A stretch of 60,781 nucleotides of DNA from an uncultured Candidatus Pelagibacter sp. (lineage in GTDB: Bacteria; Pseudomonadota; Alphaproteobacteria; Pelagibacterales; Pelagibacteraceae). The position numbers and the translations under genes are program-made. The stretch lies in contig CAJWDL010000006.1 in assembly GCA_913030805.1 (NCBI GenBank), forward strand, positions 1 to 60,781, given 5' to 3'. Below are positions 43,648 to 53,938 of the stretch, piece by piece. Below the pieces are notes generated by a model, which was not told the origin of the DNA, ran no database searches, and worked only from the letters and a program-made list of their open reading frames with translations. The first letter of the stretch is position 1. Each line of letters starts with the position of its first letter.

Positions 43648-45315
43648 CTAAACTCTAACCAAATTAATATTTGTAAAAGGTCTTTTGCCGGTTTTTTCTT
43701 TCACTAATTTTCTGCAATTTTTTTTCAATTCTTCTATTAAGATATTTTCTTGTTTAGTATTATTTAAAGAAAATGTTCTGCTTGTTTTCTTTATCTTGTC
43801 TTCAAGATCAAAAATAAAATCATCATTTTGACTTTCAATAGGTAAGCCTTTAAATGAAATAATTGGCTTCTTAACAACCTTACCTTTATCATTGATAATA
43901 ATCGTAACTTCTAAATAACCGTTGTTTGCTAAATTTTTTCTTTCTTTCATTGTCTGAGAATCCTCACTAATACTAATATTCCCATCTACATACATGCGCC
44001 CAACGGGGGCTTTATCAACAACATGGGGTTGTTCGCCAGGATGAATTTGAACTATATCACCATTTTCTATTTGAACTGGGTAAGGTATCTGCATTTCTTT
44101 TGCGAAATTTATATGCTCCATCATATGGCGGTGCTCACCATGCACCGGAATGATAGATTTAGGTTTAACCCAATTATACATATCTTTTAAATCTTCTTGA
44201 TTTGGGTGACCGGAAACATGAACAAATTCATTTTCTTCAGAAACAACTTCAATTCCATTTTTAACTAACTGATTATGTAGGTTATAAAGTTTTTTTTCAT
44301 TGCCAGGAATTATTTTTGATGAAAAAATTACTGTGTCTCCCTCCTCTATAAAAACGTCAGGATGAACATAATGTGCTATTCTCATCATAGCTCCCATAGG
44401 TTCTCCTTGACTACCTGTACATAAATAAACAATTTTTTCTTTGGAAATTTTTTTAGCTTCCCTTGGGTCAATAGGGTCAATAACATTTTTTAAATAACCA
44501 CATTCTCTTGCTGCTTTATAAATTCTGTGCATAGACCTTCCGACTAGAGAAATCTGTCTTTCAATTTTTTTAGCACAATAAAATATTGTTTCCATTCTTG
44601 CTACATTGGATGCAAACGATGTAACAACAATTCTTTTATTTTTATTTTGCATTATTTTTATAAGATTCTGTCTAACATCTAATTCTGAGCCAGCTCGACC
44701 TGGATTAAAAACATTGGTAGAGTCACAAATCATAGCCAGAACACCTTGATCACCAATTTGTTTTAATTTTTTTTTGTTTATCGTATTCCCAATCAAAGGA
44801 TTTGGGTCGCATTTCCAATCACCTGTATGCAGAACGGTTCCAACCGGAGTTTTAATACCCAGACCATTAGGTTCTAAAATAGAATGTGTTAAAGTAACAA
44901 ATTCAATTGTAAAAGAACCCAATTTGATTGTACCATTTAAGTCTACAATTTTTAAATTATTCCCAATTTCAATTTTTTTTTCTTTAAATTTTTCTTTTAT
45001 TAAAACACTTGTAAACGGAGTAGCATAAATATTGCATTTTAATTGAGGCCATATATGTGCAATGGCACCGATATGATCTTCGTGAGCGTGAGTTAATATT
45101 ATTCCCAATAAATCGTCTTTTTTATCTATGATAAAACCGGGATCAGGATAAATCAGATCTATCCCTGGCAAAGTATCGTCTGCAAAAGTAACCCCTATAT
45201 CAACTATTAGCCATTTTTGATTGTCCGGTTTTCCATAAGAATAAAGATTCATGTTCATGCCAATTTCCCCAGATCCGCCTAAGGGACAAAAAATTAATTT
45301 ATCTTTTTGACTCAT
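43648..45315 (-). CDS. rnj: Ribonuclease J
   Basis: A 555-residue metallo-beta-lactamase/beta-CASP ribonuclease with endo- and 5'-3' exonuclease activity in the family. The metal-binding HxHxDH motif is THAHEDHIGA; other ligands are in VLHTGDWKCD and VHGEHRHMMEH. The beta-CASP segment includes VTSFASNVARMETI and CTGSQGEPMGAMMRIA. The C-terminal domain is short. It lies between coaX and proS, as usual in Alphaproteobacteria. Confidence 0.94.
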   Translation of the reverse strand: MSQKDKLIFCPLGGSGEIGMNMNLYSYGKPDNQKWLIVDIGVTFADDTLPGIDLIYPDPGFIIDKKDDLLGIILTHAHEDHIGAIAHIWPQLKCNIYATPFTSVLIKEKFKEKKIEIGNNLKIVDLNGTIKLGSFTIEFVTLTHSILEPNGLGIKTPVGTVLHTGDWKCDPNPLIGNTINKKKLKQIGDQGVLAMICDSTNVFNPGRAGSELDVRQNLIKIMQNKNKRIVVTSFASNVARMETIFYCAKKIERQISLVGRSMHRIYKAARECGYLKNVIDPIDPREAKKISKEKIVYLCTGSQGEPMGAMMRIAHYVHPDVFIEEGDTVIFSSKIIPGNEKKLYNLHNQLVKNGIEVVSEENEFVHVSGHPNQEDLKDMYNWVKPKSIIPVHGEHRHMMEHINFAKEMQIPYPVQIENGDIVQIHPGEQPHVVDKAPVGRMYVDGNISISEDSQTMKERKNLANNGYLEVTIIINDKGKVVKKPIISFKGLPIESQNDDFIFDLEDKIKKTSRTFSLNNTKQENILIEELKKNCRKLVKEKTGKRPFTNINLVRV

Positions 45316-45330
45316 AATTTGATCTAAAAT

Positions 45331-46083
45331 CTATTTTACCCTTAATAATTCTATTAAACCCTTCATGGTAATATCTCCATCAATAAATACTTTAGATTTA
45401 ATAGAATTTTTAAATAATGAAGAATAACCACCCGTTAAAATAATTTTATAACTTTTTTTAGTTTCTTTTTTAATCAATCGTAAAATATTTACAATCATGC
45501 CTGTATAACCCCAATAAAAACCAGATTTTAAGGCTGAAAGAGTATTGTTTCCTACTACTTTATTTATTTTTTTTATAGTAAACGGAGGTATCAGATTAGC
45601 TCTTTTAGTTAATGTGCTTAAAGAAAGATTTATACCAGGTGCAATGATTCCACCCATATATATCCCTCTATTGATTACATCAAAAGTCGTGGCCGTACCA
45701 AAGTCTAAAACTATACAATCAGATTTATATGTATAATAAGATCCAATTGCATTAGCTATTCTATCTGAACCAATTTGTTTTTTATTTGCTTTAATTTTGA
45801 TTACTTTTGAATAATGGGTTTGCTTTAATTCTTGACATTGAATATTGAAATATTTTTTAAAACTTTTTTTGGTAGCAAGGAAAACGGATGGTACAACGCT
45901 AGAAAATAAAGCTTTCTTATTTACAATCATGTCTTTAACAAATGAAAAAACTATTTTTTTAAAATAATATTGATTTTTTATTATTGAAGTTTCGATATTT
46001 AGCCTTTTGATAATTTTTAATTTTTTATCCAAAATGCATAACTTAGTTTGGGTATTTCCGATATCTCCGATTAAATGTGTCAT
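45331..46083 (-). CDS. coaX: Type III pantothenate kinase
   Basis: A 250-residue ASKHA-fold kinase that phosphorylates pantothenate, the first step of coenzyme A synthesis. Motifs are the N-terminal LIGDIGNTQTKLCILD (phosphate 1), GSDRIANAIGSYY, VLDFGTATTFDVI (phosphate 2), GGIIAPGINLSLSTL, and LTGGYSSLF (adenosine region). The length is normal. It sits between birA and rnj, the standard alphaproteobacterial position. Confidence 0.94.
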   Translation of the reverse strand: MTHLIGDIGNTQTKLCILDKKLKIIKRLNIETSIIKNQYYFKKIVFSFVKDMIVNKKALFSSVVPSVFLATKKSFKKYFNIQCQELKQTHYSKVIKIKANKKQIGSDRIANAIGSYYTYKSDCIVLDFGTATTFDVINRGIYMGGIIAPGINLSLSTLTKRANLIPPFTIKKINKVVGNNTLSALKSGFYWGYTGMIVNILRLIKKETKKSYKIILTGGYSSLFKNSIKSKVFIDGDITMKGLIELLRVK

Positions 46084-46093
46084 TTTATTCTAA

Positions 46094-46675
46094 TTAATTT
46101 AATAATAATTTTTTCGATTTTAATTTAAAATTTATAAACTTATATAAATTTAAATTTGAAAAAAACTGTTCATACTTAGCTATTATTTTATTTACAATCT
46201 CTACCAATTTAGGCTTTTTTTTTGTTTCTCTATATATATTTGTAGAAGAATAATTTTTGATTTTTGGATTTGAAAAAAGATTAATACCAATGCCGACTAT
46301 TAAATATTTCTTTTGTTCCTTAATAATTACTTCTTGCAAGATACCACATATTTTTTTCTTATTAACATATATATCATTAGGTAATTTAAAAAATGTTTTT
46401 TTTTCTCCACAATACTTGCTTAATATATCAATATTTAAAATTGGATTAATTAAAGAAAATTCTTCCACACTTGGGTATTTTTTTTTAAGTTGAAAAAAAA
46501 TTGAACCAAAAAAATTGCCTTTTTTTGAAATCCATTTTCTTCCATAACGTCCTTTCCCTTTTTTTTGTGACAAGGCATAAACAAATCCATTTTCATATTT
46601 CTTTTTTTTAATTAATTCTATTGCCTTTTCATTCGTACTATTCACGGTATTATATTTAAAAATTTTAAATTTCAT
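46094..46675 (-). CDS. birA: Biotin-protein ligase, minimal catalytic form
   Basis: A 193-residue ligase attaching biotin to acetyl-CoA carboxylase-type carriers. The catalytic core is recognised by VNSTNEKAIELI, the biotinyl-AMP loop GKGRYGRKWISKKGNFFGSIFF and LPNDIYVNKKKICGILQEV. There is no N-terminal DNA-binding domain and the C-terminal domain is very short; usual class I ligases have about 230-250 residues. The ATG at 46675 overlaps the nuoN stop by one base (TGATG). Association with nuoN is normal in Alphaproteobacteria. Confidence 0.9.
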   Translation of the reverse strand: MKFKIFKYNTVNSTNEKAIELIKKKKYENGFVYALSQKKGKGRYGRKWISKKGNFFGSIFFQLKKKYPSVEEFSLINPILNIDILSKYCGEKKTFFKLPNDIYVNKKKICGILQEVIIKEQKKYLIVGIGINLFSNPKIKNYSSTNIYRETKKKPKLVEIVNKIIAKYEQFFSNLNLYKFINFKLKSKKLLLN

Positions 46676-48090
46676 CAAATAAGATTTATATTTGAAACAA
46701 CGTCTATAAGAAGACTTGGATAAATAAAATAAACCAAAATAATTATTGTAGATAAAGCTAATGATATCCTAAGACCAAAATTTTGGTCTATTTCAAACTT
46801 TTCTTTAGATTCATCAAAATAAATGATCTTTATTATCCTCAAATAATAAAATGCCGAAATTACTGTAGTTATCAACCCCATGATAGCAAGCGTATACATT
46901 TCTGCTTCTATCACTGCCATAAATATATAAAACTTGGCAAAAAAACCTGCCAAAGGAGGAATCCCTGCTAAAGAAAATAATAACACTAGCAAACAAAATG
47001 AAATTACAGGATGATTTTTAGATAAACCTGATAGATCTTGAATATCTTCATAAAATATATTTTTTCTCCTCATCATAAAAATACATGAAAAAATACCTAG
47101 ATTCATTAATAAATAAATCGAGAGATAAATTACTGTACCTTGTATTCCTACGTTGCTTGCTGTAGCCAAACCAGCTAATGCATAACCCATATGACCAATG
47201 GAGCTATAAGCCATCAGTCTTTTAATATTTGTCTGCCCTATTGCGGTAACTGCACCAAAAATCATGGAGGCCAGGGAAATGAAGATTATGATCATTTGCC
47301 ACTGACCAATTACATTAAAGAATGGCACATATAAAAATCTTATAAAAACAGTTAATGCTGCTACTTTTGGTACAATCGCAAGGAAAGTAGTAACCGATGT
47401 AGGCGAACCTTCATAAACATCAGGGGCCCACATATGGAAAGGTACAGCTGAAACCTTAAATGTAAGTCCTACTAAAATAAACACAATACCAAAAATTGAT
47501 CCGGTATTTAATTGATCCATATTTTGAGCTATTAGGTCAAAATTTGTTGAACCTGAAAAACCATAAATCAAAGAACATCCATAAAGTAATAATCCAGAGG
47601 ACAATGCACCTAAAACAAAATATTTTAAACCCGCCTCCGAAGATCTATAGTTGTCTCTGTTAAATGATGCCAGCACATACAAGGATAAGGATTGTAACTC
47701 CAGGCCCATATAAAAGACAATAAGATCATATGAACTTATCATTATCATCATACCTAAAGTGGCAGATAAAATTAATATCGGATATTCAATTTTGTTAATA
47801 CCAATCCATTTAATATAATCAAAAGAAGATAACATAACAAAAATACAAGCTATCAAGGTTAGAGCTTTCATAAATAATGAAAAATAATCAATTGCGTAAC
47901 TGTTATTAAATAGTTTAATTGAAGTATCTATCGAATGATTAAATAATAGTATAAATGTGGCCAATAAAATAATCACTGATAATTTATAAATAAGATTAAA
48001 ACTATTATTATAAAAAACCCCAATCATTAATAAAATCATTATAGAAGAAATTAAAAATAATTCAGGAATGATAAAATTTAATTGATCCAT
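46675..48090 (-). CDS. nuoN: NADH-quinone oxidoreductase subunit N
   Basis: A 471-residue antiporter-like membrane subunit of complex I with about 14 helices. It shows the Mrp-like core: FYMGLELQSLSLYVLASF (with the essential Glu), KYFVLGALSSGLLLYG, FKVSAVPFHMWAPDVYEGSP and TNIKRLMAYSSIGHMGYAL. It is the last nuo gene and shares one base with nuoM and birA. It acts in proton pumping across the inner membrane. Confidence 0.96.
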   Translation of the reverse strand: MDQLNFIIPELFLISSIMILLMIGVFYNNSFNLIYKLSVIILLATFILLFNHSIDTSIKLFNNSYAIDYFSLFMKALTLIACIFVMLSSFDYIKWIGINKIEYPILILSATLGMMIMISSYDLIVFYMGLELQSLSLYVLASFNRDNYRSSEAGLKYFVLGALSSGLLLYGCSLIYGFSGSTNFDLIAQNMDQLNTGSIFGIVFILVGLTFKVSAVPFHMWAPDVYEGSPTSVTTFLAIVPKVAALTVFIRFLYVPFFNVIGQWQMIIIFISLASMIFGAVTAIGQTNIKRLMAYSSIGHMGYALAGLATASNVGIQGTVIYLSIYLLMNLGIFSCIFMMRRKNIFYEDIQDLSGLSKNHPVISFCLLVLLFSLAGIPPLAGFFAKFYIFMAVIEAEMYTLAIMGLITTVISAFYYLRIIKIIYFDESKEKFEIDQNFGLRISLALSTIIILVYFIYPSLLIDVVSNINLI

Positions 48091-49595
48091 TATTTTACAG
48101 TCTCTTTTAAATAAAAAGTTAAATCCATTTCATAATTTCTTATTAATTCAGAAACAGATATATCAACAGTTCTAAGCAACGGTTCTGGATAAAAACCAAA
48201 AAATAAAGTTAAGAAAGCTAAAGATGATAAAATAAAAATCTCAGTTTTATTTAAGTCATAAATTTTTTTTAATTCATTATTATTAATTTTTCCAAAAATA
48301 ACCCTTTTGTAAAGCCAAAGCATATAAGCTGCGGCAAAAATAACCCCTAAACTAGCTAGTACTGCAACCAATATATTTTTTTGAAAAGCGCCTATCAAAA
48401 TTAAAATTTCCCCAACAAATCCACTTGTACCAGGCAAACCCAAAGCAGCTAAAGTAAAAATCATAAATATAACTGCATACTTTGGAACAATATGTACTAA
48501 GCCACCATAGGATGAAATCATTCTTGAATGAACCCTGTCATAAACAACACCCACACATAAAAATAAAGCTGCTGATATTAATCCATGACTAATCATTTGA
48601 ATAATGCTTCCTTCCAAACCTTGTTTTGTTAACGTGAAAATACCAACGGTCACAAAACCCATGTGAGCAACTGAAGAGTAGGCAATTAATTTTTTCATAT
48701 CTTCCTGCATTAAGGCAACAAGTGATGTGTAAACAATAGCAATAATGCTTAACAGAAAGATTAATGGAGTAAAAAAATCTGAAGCTACTGGAAATAAACC
48801 AATTGAAAATCTAATAAATCCGTATCCAGCCATTTTTAGCAATATCGCAGCTAATATAACGGAACCAGCTGTTGGTGCTTCAACGTGAGCATCTGGCAAC
48901 CAGGTATGGACCGGCCACATAGGTAGTTTCACTGCAAAAGAACTAAAGAAAGCTAACCACAATAAATATTGATACTCCTTAGGTATATTGTTAAATAATA
49001 ATAGTTGAGTCATATCAGTAGTACCGGTAATCCAATAAATTGATATCACTGCGATTAACAATAGTACTGACCCTAAAAGAGTAAATAAGAAGAATTTGAA
49101 TGCTGAATATACCCTTCTTGGACCACCCCATATTCCTATAATTAAGAACATTGGAATTAATCCACCTTCAAAAAACAAATAAAATAATACCAAATCTAAA
49201 GAGCAAAACACTCCAATCATTAGTGTTTCCATTACAAGTAGCGCAATTAAAAACTCTTTAATTCGCTCTTTAACACTATTTATGACTGATAAAATACAGA
49301 GTGGAGTAATGAAAGTCGTTAACAAAATAAATAATATGGATATTCCATCAACACCAAATTTAAAGTTAAAATATCCTTTCACCCACTGTTTATTTTCAAT
49401 AAATTGGAAATCGGCTGTTGAACTATCAAAGGAAAACCATAAAAATATTGAAAGAAGAAAATTTACAAAAGATGTAAAAATTGCAACATATTTTGCGCTG
49501 TTAATAGATTTATCAGATGAATCTTTTATTAAAAGAATAAATATAGATCCTATAAGAGGTAGAAAAGTTACTGCTGATAATATTGGAAAATTCAT
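48090..49595 (-). CDS. nuoM: NADH-quinone oxidoreductase subunit M
   Basis: A 501-residue antiporter-like subunit of complex I. Hallmarks are the FYLFFEGGLIPMFLIIGIWGG segment with conserved Glu, AVKLPMWPVHTWLPDAHVEAPT, the KKLIAYSSVAHMGFV motif and the LGLPGTSGFVGE segment. About 14 membrane helices. It shares one base with nuoN and is adjacent to nuoL without a gap. Confidence 0.97.
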   Translation of the reverse strand: MNFPILSAVTFLPLIGSIFILLIKDSSDKSINSAKYVAIFTSFVNFLLSIFLWFSFDSSTADFQFIENKQWVKGYFNFKFGVDGISILFILLTTFITPLCILSVINSVKERIKEFLIALLVMETLMIGVFCSLDLVLFYLFFEGGLIPMFLIIGIWGGPRRVYSAFKFFLFTLLGSVLLLIAVISIYWITGTTDMTQLLLFNNIPKEYQYLLWLAFFSSFAVKLPMWPVHTWLPDAHVEAPTAGSVILAAILLKMAGYGFIRFSIGLFPVASDFFTPLIFLLSIIAIVYTSLVALMQEDMKKLIAYSSVAHMGFVTVGIFTLTKQGLEGSIIQMISHGLISAALFLCVGVVYDRVHSRMISSYGGLVHIVPKYAVIFMIFTLAALGLPGTSGFVGEILILIGAFQKNILVAVLASLGVIFAAAYMLWLYKRVIFGKINNNELKKIYDLNKTEIFILSSLAFLTLFFGFYPEPLLRTVDISVSELIRNYEMDLTFYLKETVK

Positions 49596-51509
49596 TTAGA
49601 TTAAAATTAGATAAGTTAATAATATCGAAAGGCCCACAAGCATAACTAAAGCATAATGATAAATATATCCATTTTGAAATTGAACAGCTTTATAAGAAAA
49701 AAATTTTACTAATTTTGCAAATCCATCAGGGCCAAATTGATCGATTGTTTTAATATCACCGTTCTTCCAAAAAATTAAACCTAGTTTTTTTATTGGTTTA
49801 ACAAAAATGAAATCATATAGTTCATCAAAATACCATTTATTTAACAAAAATTCATAAATTTGTTTGTGGGACTGAATATATTTTGAAAGTATTTTTTTAT
49901 TTTTTAAAAATAAATAATAAGAAATTGGAATTGAGATTATAACTAGTAACGGCGTCAGTAATATTAGCCAAGTTGGTGGATGATCATAATTTATTGGGTT
50001 TAAAAATAGTATTGAATTTCTCCAAAATTCACTGCTACTTTCATATCCAATAAATAAATCCTTAAATAAGTAACCTGATCCAATAGCGCCAACTGCCAAT
50101 ACAATCAATGGAACAATCATTACCAGTGGACTCTCATGCATTTTATCAATTTTAATTTTTTCATTGGAGTATTTTCCATGAAATGTTTTAAATAATAATC
50201 TCCAAGAATAGATGGAAGTTAAAACTGCAGTAAGTATTCCAATAGCAGCCGCATAAAATCCAACTGTTGAGTTTTTTAAATATGCAAACTCTATGATGGC
50301 ATCTTTAGAATAATAACCTGATAAAAAAGGAAAACCTGTCAAAGCTAAGGTTCCGATTACCATCAATATCCATGTGTAAGGAAGTTTTTTCCAAACACCT
50401 CCCATTAATCTAATATCTTGTTCATTTTTGAAAGAATGTATAACGGATCCAGAGCCCAAAAAGAGAAGTGCTTTAAAAAATGCATGTGTAAACAAGTGAA
50501 ACATTGCAACATGATAGGCGCCAACACCTGCGGCAAAAAACATATATCCCAACTGACCGCATGTAGAATAAGCTATAATTCTTTTAATATCGTTTTGAAC
50601 TAGAGCAATTGTTGCGCTAAAAAAAGCTGTGCTCATTCCCACTATGCAGACTAAATTCAAGGCTAATTGGGAGTATTCAAATATTGGCGAACATCTTACT
50701 ACTAAAAATACACCTGCTGTCACCATGGTAGCTGCATGAATTAAGGCTGAAACAGGTGTTGGACCTTCCATGGCATCAGGTAACCAGGTATGCAAAAAAA
50801 TTTGTGCAGATTTACCCATACAGCCGAGAAATAAAAGCAAGCAAGTTAAAGTAATAACGCTTGTCTCGATTCCCAAAAAATTAATTTGTCTTCCTACAAA
50901 ATAGGGAGTTTGAGCGAAAACCTCTGAATAGTTTAGCGTTCCAAAATAGTAAAAAATTAAAAAAATGCCTAAAGCAAAACCAAAATCACCCACTCTGTTC
51001 ACAACGAATGCTTTGATTGCCGCAGCGTTAGCTGAGGGTTTCTTATACCAAAAACCAATTAATAAATAGGAACTCAGACCCACCCCCTCCCAACCAAAGA
51101 ATAATTGGAGGAAATTGTCTGAGGTTACCAAAGTTAACATTGCAAAAGTAAACAATGACAAATAAGACATAAATCTAGTCTTACATTCGTCATGAACCAT
51201 ATAACCAATGGAATAAATGTGAACTAATGATGAAACTATGCCAACAACAACTAGCATGGTAGATGATAGTGCGTCGATTTTAATTGACCAATTTACTTGT
51301 AGATCGCCTGATGTAATCCAGGAAAAGATTGTAATATTGTTTGCATAACCTTGTGCAACAACAATATAAAAAATTACAAAAGATAAAATTGCAGATATAG
51401 ACACTAAAAGACTTGTAAAAATTTCAGAAAATCTGTCACCAATAAATCTACCAAAAAAACCCGAAACTATTGCTCCAATAAGCGGTAAAAATATAATTGC
51501 GTATTCCAT
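49596..51509 (-). CDS. nuoL: NADH-quinone oxidoreductase subunit L
   Basis: A 637-residue antiporter-like subunit, the distal pump of complex I with the long lateral helix. Motifs are LQLFFGWEGVGLSSYLLIGFWY, SAQIFLHTWLPDAMEGPTPVSALIHAATMVTAG, and NDIKRIIAYSTCGQLGYMF; the C-terminal helix (about 585-637) includes the KFFSYKAVQFQNGYIYHYA segment. The length is typical. It directly follows nuoK. Confidence 0.97.
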   Translation of the reverse strand: MEYAIIFLPLIGAIVSGFFGRFIGDRFSEIFTSLLVSISAILSFVIFYIVVAQGYANNITIFSWITSGDLQVNWSIKIDALSSTMLVVVGIVSSLVHIYSIGYMVHDECKTRFMSYLSLFTFAMLTLVTSDNFLQLFFGWEGVGLSSYLLIGFWYKKPSANAAAIKAFVVNRVGDFGFALGIFLIFYYFGTLNYSEVFAQTPYFVGRQINFLGIETSVITLTCLLLFLGCMGKSAQIFLHTWLPDAMEGPTPVSALIHAATMVTAGVFLVVRCSPIFEYSQLALNLVCIVGMSTAFFSATIALVQNDIKRIIAYSTCGQLGYMFFAAGVGAYHVAMFHLFTHAFFKALLFLGSGSVIHSFKNEQDIRLMGGVWKKLPYTWILMVIGTLALTGFPFLSGYYSKDAIIEFAYLKNSTVGFYAAAIGILTAVLTSIYSWRLLFKTFHGKYSNEKIKIDKMHESPLVMIVPLIVLAVGAIGSGYLFKDLFIGYESSSEFWRNSILFLNPINYDHPPTWLILLTPLLVIISIPISYYLFLKNKKILSKYIQSHKQIYEFLLNKWYFDELYDFIFVKPIKKLGLIFWKNGDIKTIDQFGPDGFAKLVKFFSYKAVQFQNGYIYHYALVMLVGLSILLTYLILI

Positions 51510-51821
51510 TTAACCTTTCAAAGAACTAATATCCTCAACTCTAATCGACCCTTTGTTTCTATAATAAACAACTATAATTGCGAGACCAATAGCTGCTTCA
51601 GCGGCAGCTACCGTCAAGATAAACATAGTAAAGATCTGTCCAGTTAGATCCTGTGTAAAAATTGAAAAAGAAACCAAATTTATATTAACCGCTAAAAGTA
51701 TAAGTTCAATTGACATCAAAATTATAATTACATTTTTTCTATTCAGAAAAATTCCAATTACACCAATTATAAAAATTATTGCTGCAAGAAACAGGTAGTG
51801 ACCCAGCCCAATATTAATCAT
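51510..51821 (-). CDS. nuoK: NADH-quinone oxidoreductase subunit K
   Basis: A 103-residue membrane subunit of complex I with three helices (about 9-24, 29-50, 60-86). Conserved glutamates are visible in [16 protein letters not shown] and in [14 protein letters not shown], both part of the proton path. It overlaps the end of nuoJ by 8 bases and abuts nuoL. Confidence 0.96.
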   Translation of the reverse strand: MINIGLGHYLFLAAIIFIIGVIGIFLNRKNVIIILMSIELILLAVNINLVSFSIFTQDLTGQIFTMFILTVAAAEAAIGLAIIVVYYRNKGSIRVEDISSLKG

Positions 51822-52446
51822 CTAGATTTATTCCTTTATTGCTTTCTACCTCTACTAGTGCAACCGCATCTTTTTTTTCTCTGCTAATTTGTTTAAAATA
51901 ACTTTGCTTTTTAATACCTTCTCTTTTCCTATAGGTAAGAACTATCGCCCCGATCATGGAAACAAGAAGTATTAATCCAGCCAGTTGAAATAAATGTATA
52001 TAATCGGTATAAATTACATTTCCTATTGCATGAGTATTTGTAAAATCTTTATCAATTCTAATAGATGATATTTCTACTATATTGGGCTTATATTTCCAGC
52101 CACCAACAACAATAATTAATTCAAGAAAAATTATTAAACTAATCAAAGCTCCGAATGAAATATGAGAATAAGAAATTTTTCTTTTGAATTGATTATCTTT
52201 TGTTCCGGAAACATTAAGCATCATTACTACAAACAAAAAAAGCACTGCTACGGCACCAACATAAACAATCAACATAATCATTCCCAGAAACTCTGCTCCT
52301 ATCATAATAAAAAGGCAGGAAATGCTTATAAAATCTAAGATTAAATAAAAAACTGAATAAACTGTATTTTTGGAAGCTACTACCATAATAGCCGAAAAAA
52401 TTGCAATAATTGAAAAAAAATAAAAAAATATAGTGTGTGCAATCAT
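51814..52446 (-). CDS. nuoJ: NADH-quinone oxidoreductase subunit J
   Basis: A 210-residue membrane subunit of complex I with five helices. Motifs of the family are [21 protein letters not shown] and the [24 protein letters not shown] segment with the conserved helix-3 pi-bulge Tyr. A hydrophilic C-terminal tail follows the last helix. It lies directly after nuoI and overlaps nuoK. Confidence 0.95.
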   Translation of the reverse strand: MIAHTIFFYFFSIIAIFSAIMVVASKNTVYSVFYLILDFISISCLFIMIGAEFLGMIMLIVYVGAVAVLFLFVVMMLNVSGTKDNQFKRKISYSHISFGALISLIIFLELIIVVGGWKYKPNIVEISSIRIDKDFTNTHAIGNVIYTDYIHLFQLAGLILLVSMIGAIVLTYRKREGIKKQSYFKQISREKKDAVALVEVESNKGINLDD

Positions 52447-52932
52447 TTATCTATAAGCCGAGTCAGCTTTAATATTTTCTGCTAAAATCTGCTCCCACCT
52501 ATCTCCATTTTCCAATAATTTTTCTTTAGTGTAATAAAGTTCTTCTTTAGTTTCAGTTGAAAATTCAAAATTTGGACCTTGAACTATTGAATCAACAGGA
52601 CAAGATTCTTCACAAAGTCCACAATAAATGCATTTTACCATATCAATATCATAACGAGTTGTTTTTCTGCTTCCATCTTCTCTTGGCTCTGATTCAATTG
52701 TTATGGCTTGGGCTGGACACACAGCTTCACAAAGTTTGCATGCAATACATCTTTCCTCTCCGTTTGGATAACGTCTTAAAGCATGCTGACCCCTAAATCT
52801 TGAACTAATTTTTCCCTTTTCAAAAGGATAATTAATTGTTTTTTTTGATTTAAAAATTTCTTTAATTGCGATCGCAAAACCTTTGAGAAACTCAACTAAT
52901 AAAATAGTTTTTATAATTCTGTTAAATTTCAT
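52447..52932 (-). CDS. nuoI: NADH-quinone oxidoreductase subunit I
   Basis: A 161-residue peripheral-arm subunit with two [4Fe-4S] clusters (N6a/N6b), seen as [18 protein letters not shown] and [19 protein letters not shown]. The N-terminal amphipathic helix and [18 protein letters not shown] are typical. The start is set at the ATG at 52932, one base after the nuoH stop; upstream codons would overlap nuoH and are not conserved. Confidence 0.96.
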   Translation of the reverse strand: MKFNRIIKTILLVEFLKGFAIAIKEIFKSKKTINYPFEKGKISSRFRGQHALRRYPNGEERCIACKLCEAVCPAQAITIESEPREDGSRKTTRYDIDMVKCIYCGLCEESCPVDSIVQGPNFEFSTETKEELYYTKEKLLENGDRWEQILAENIKADSAYR

Positions 52933-52933
52933 T

Positions 52934-53935
52934 TTAAATACTGTTTGGTAACATTCCAAAATAATATAAGTAACTTGCGGTAAGTATTACCCAAATTAAA
53001 GAAAATGGTAAAAAAACTTTCCATCCAAGGCGCATCAACTGATCATATCTGTACCTTGGAACAATTGCCTTTGTTAATGCAAATAAGAAAAATAATAATA
53101 AAATTTTTGCGATCATCCAAAATAGAGATGGTAATAGTGTAAAAGGATATAGTTCTATCGGAGATAGCCAACCACCTAGAAATAAAATTGAACCTAGGGC
53201 GCACATTAATAAAATATTTGCATATTCTCCTAACCAAAACATTGCGTACATCATTCCGGAATATTCTGTTTGATACCCTGCCACTAATTCGGATTCCGCT
53301 TCTGGTAAGTCGAATGGAGGTCTATTAGTTTCTGCCAAAACAGAAATAAAAAAAATTACAAACATTGGAAATAAGGGCACGATAAACCAAACTTTTTGTT
53401 GAGCTAAAACTATATCTTTCAAATTTAAAGAACCTACGCAAAGCAAAACGTTAATTATAATTATTCCAATGGATACTTCGTATGAAACCATTTGTGCAGC
53501 AGATCGTATTGAACTTAAAAAAGGATATTTTGAATTTGAAGCCCATCCCCCCATTATAATTCCATAAACTCCCAAAGATGAAACTGCAAAAATGTATAGA
53601 ATTCCGACGTTAATATTCGACAATATCAATTCTTCACTGAAAGGTATTACTGCCCAAGCAATTAAAGCTAAAGACATGGTAACAATTGGTGCCAAAATAA
53701 AAATTATTTTATTGGCACTTGCGGGAATTATTATTTCCTTAAAAATATATTTTAATGCATCAGCTAATGTCTGCAATAAACCAAATGGACCAACAACATT
53801 GGGCCCACGTCTTTTTTGGACAAAGCCCCACACTCTTCTTTCTAGCCAAACAATCATTGCAACAGATACCAATATGGGAATTAATAAAAATAAAATTTTA
53901 TAAACTTCATTAAACAAAATGTATAAATAGCTCAT
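52934..53935 (-). CDS. nuoH: NADH-quinone oxidoreductase subunit H
   Basis: A 333-residue membrane subunit that forms the quinone-chamber exit with NuoB and NuoD. Motifs are [73 protein letters not shown], and [26 protein letters not shown], with about eight helices. The length is typical. It follows nuoG by 3 bases. Confidence 0.97.
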   Translation of the reverse strand: MSYLYILFNEVYKILFLLIPILVSVAMIVWLERRVWGFVQKRRGPNVVGPFGLLQTLADALKYIFKEIIIPASANKIIFILAPIVTMSLALIAWAVIPFSEELILSNINVGILYIFAVSSLGVYGIIMGGWASNSKYPFLSSIRSAAQMVSYEVSIGIIIINVLLCVGSLNLKDIVLAQQKVWFIVPLFPMFVIFFISVLAETNRPPFDLPEAESELVAGYQTEYSGMMYAMFWLGEYANILLMCALGSILFLGGWLSPIELYPFTLLPSLFWMIAKILLLFFLFALTKAIVPRYRYDQLMRLGWKVFLPFSLIWVILTASYLYYFGMLPNSI

Positions 53936-53938
53936 ATT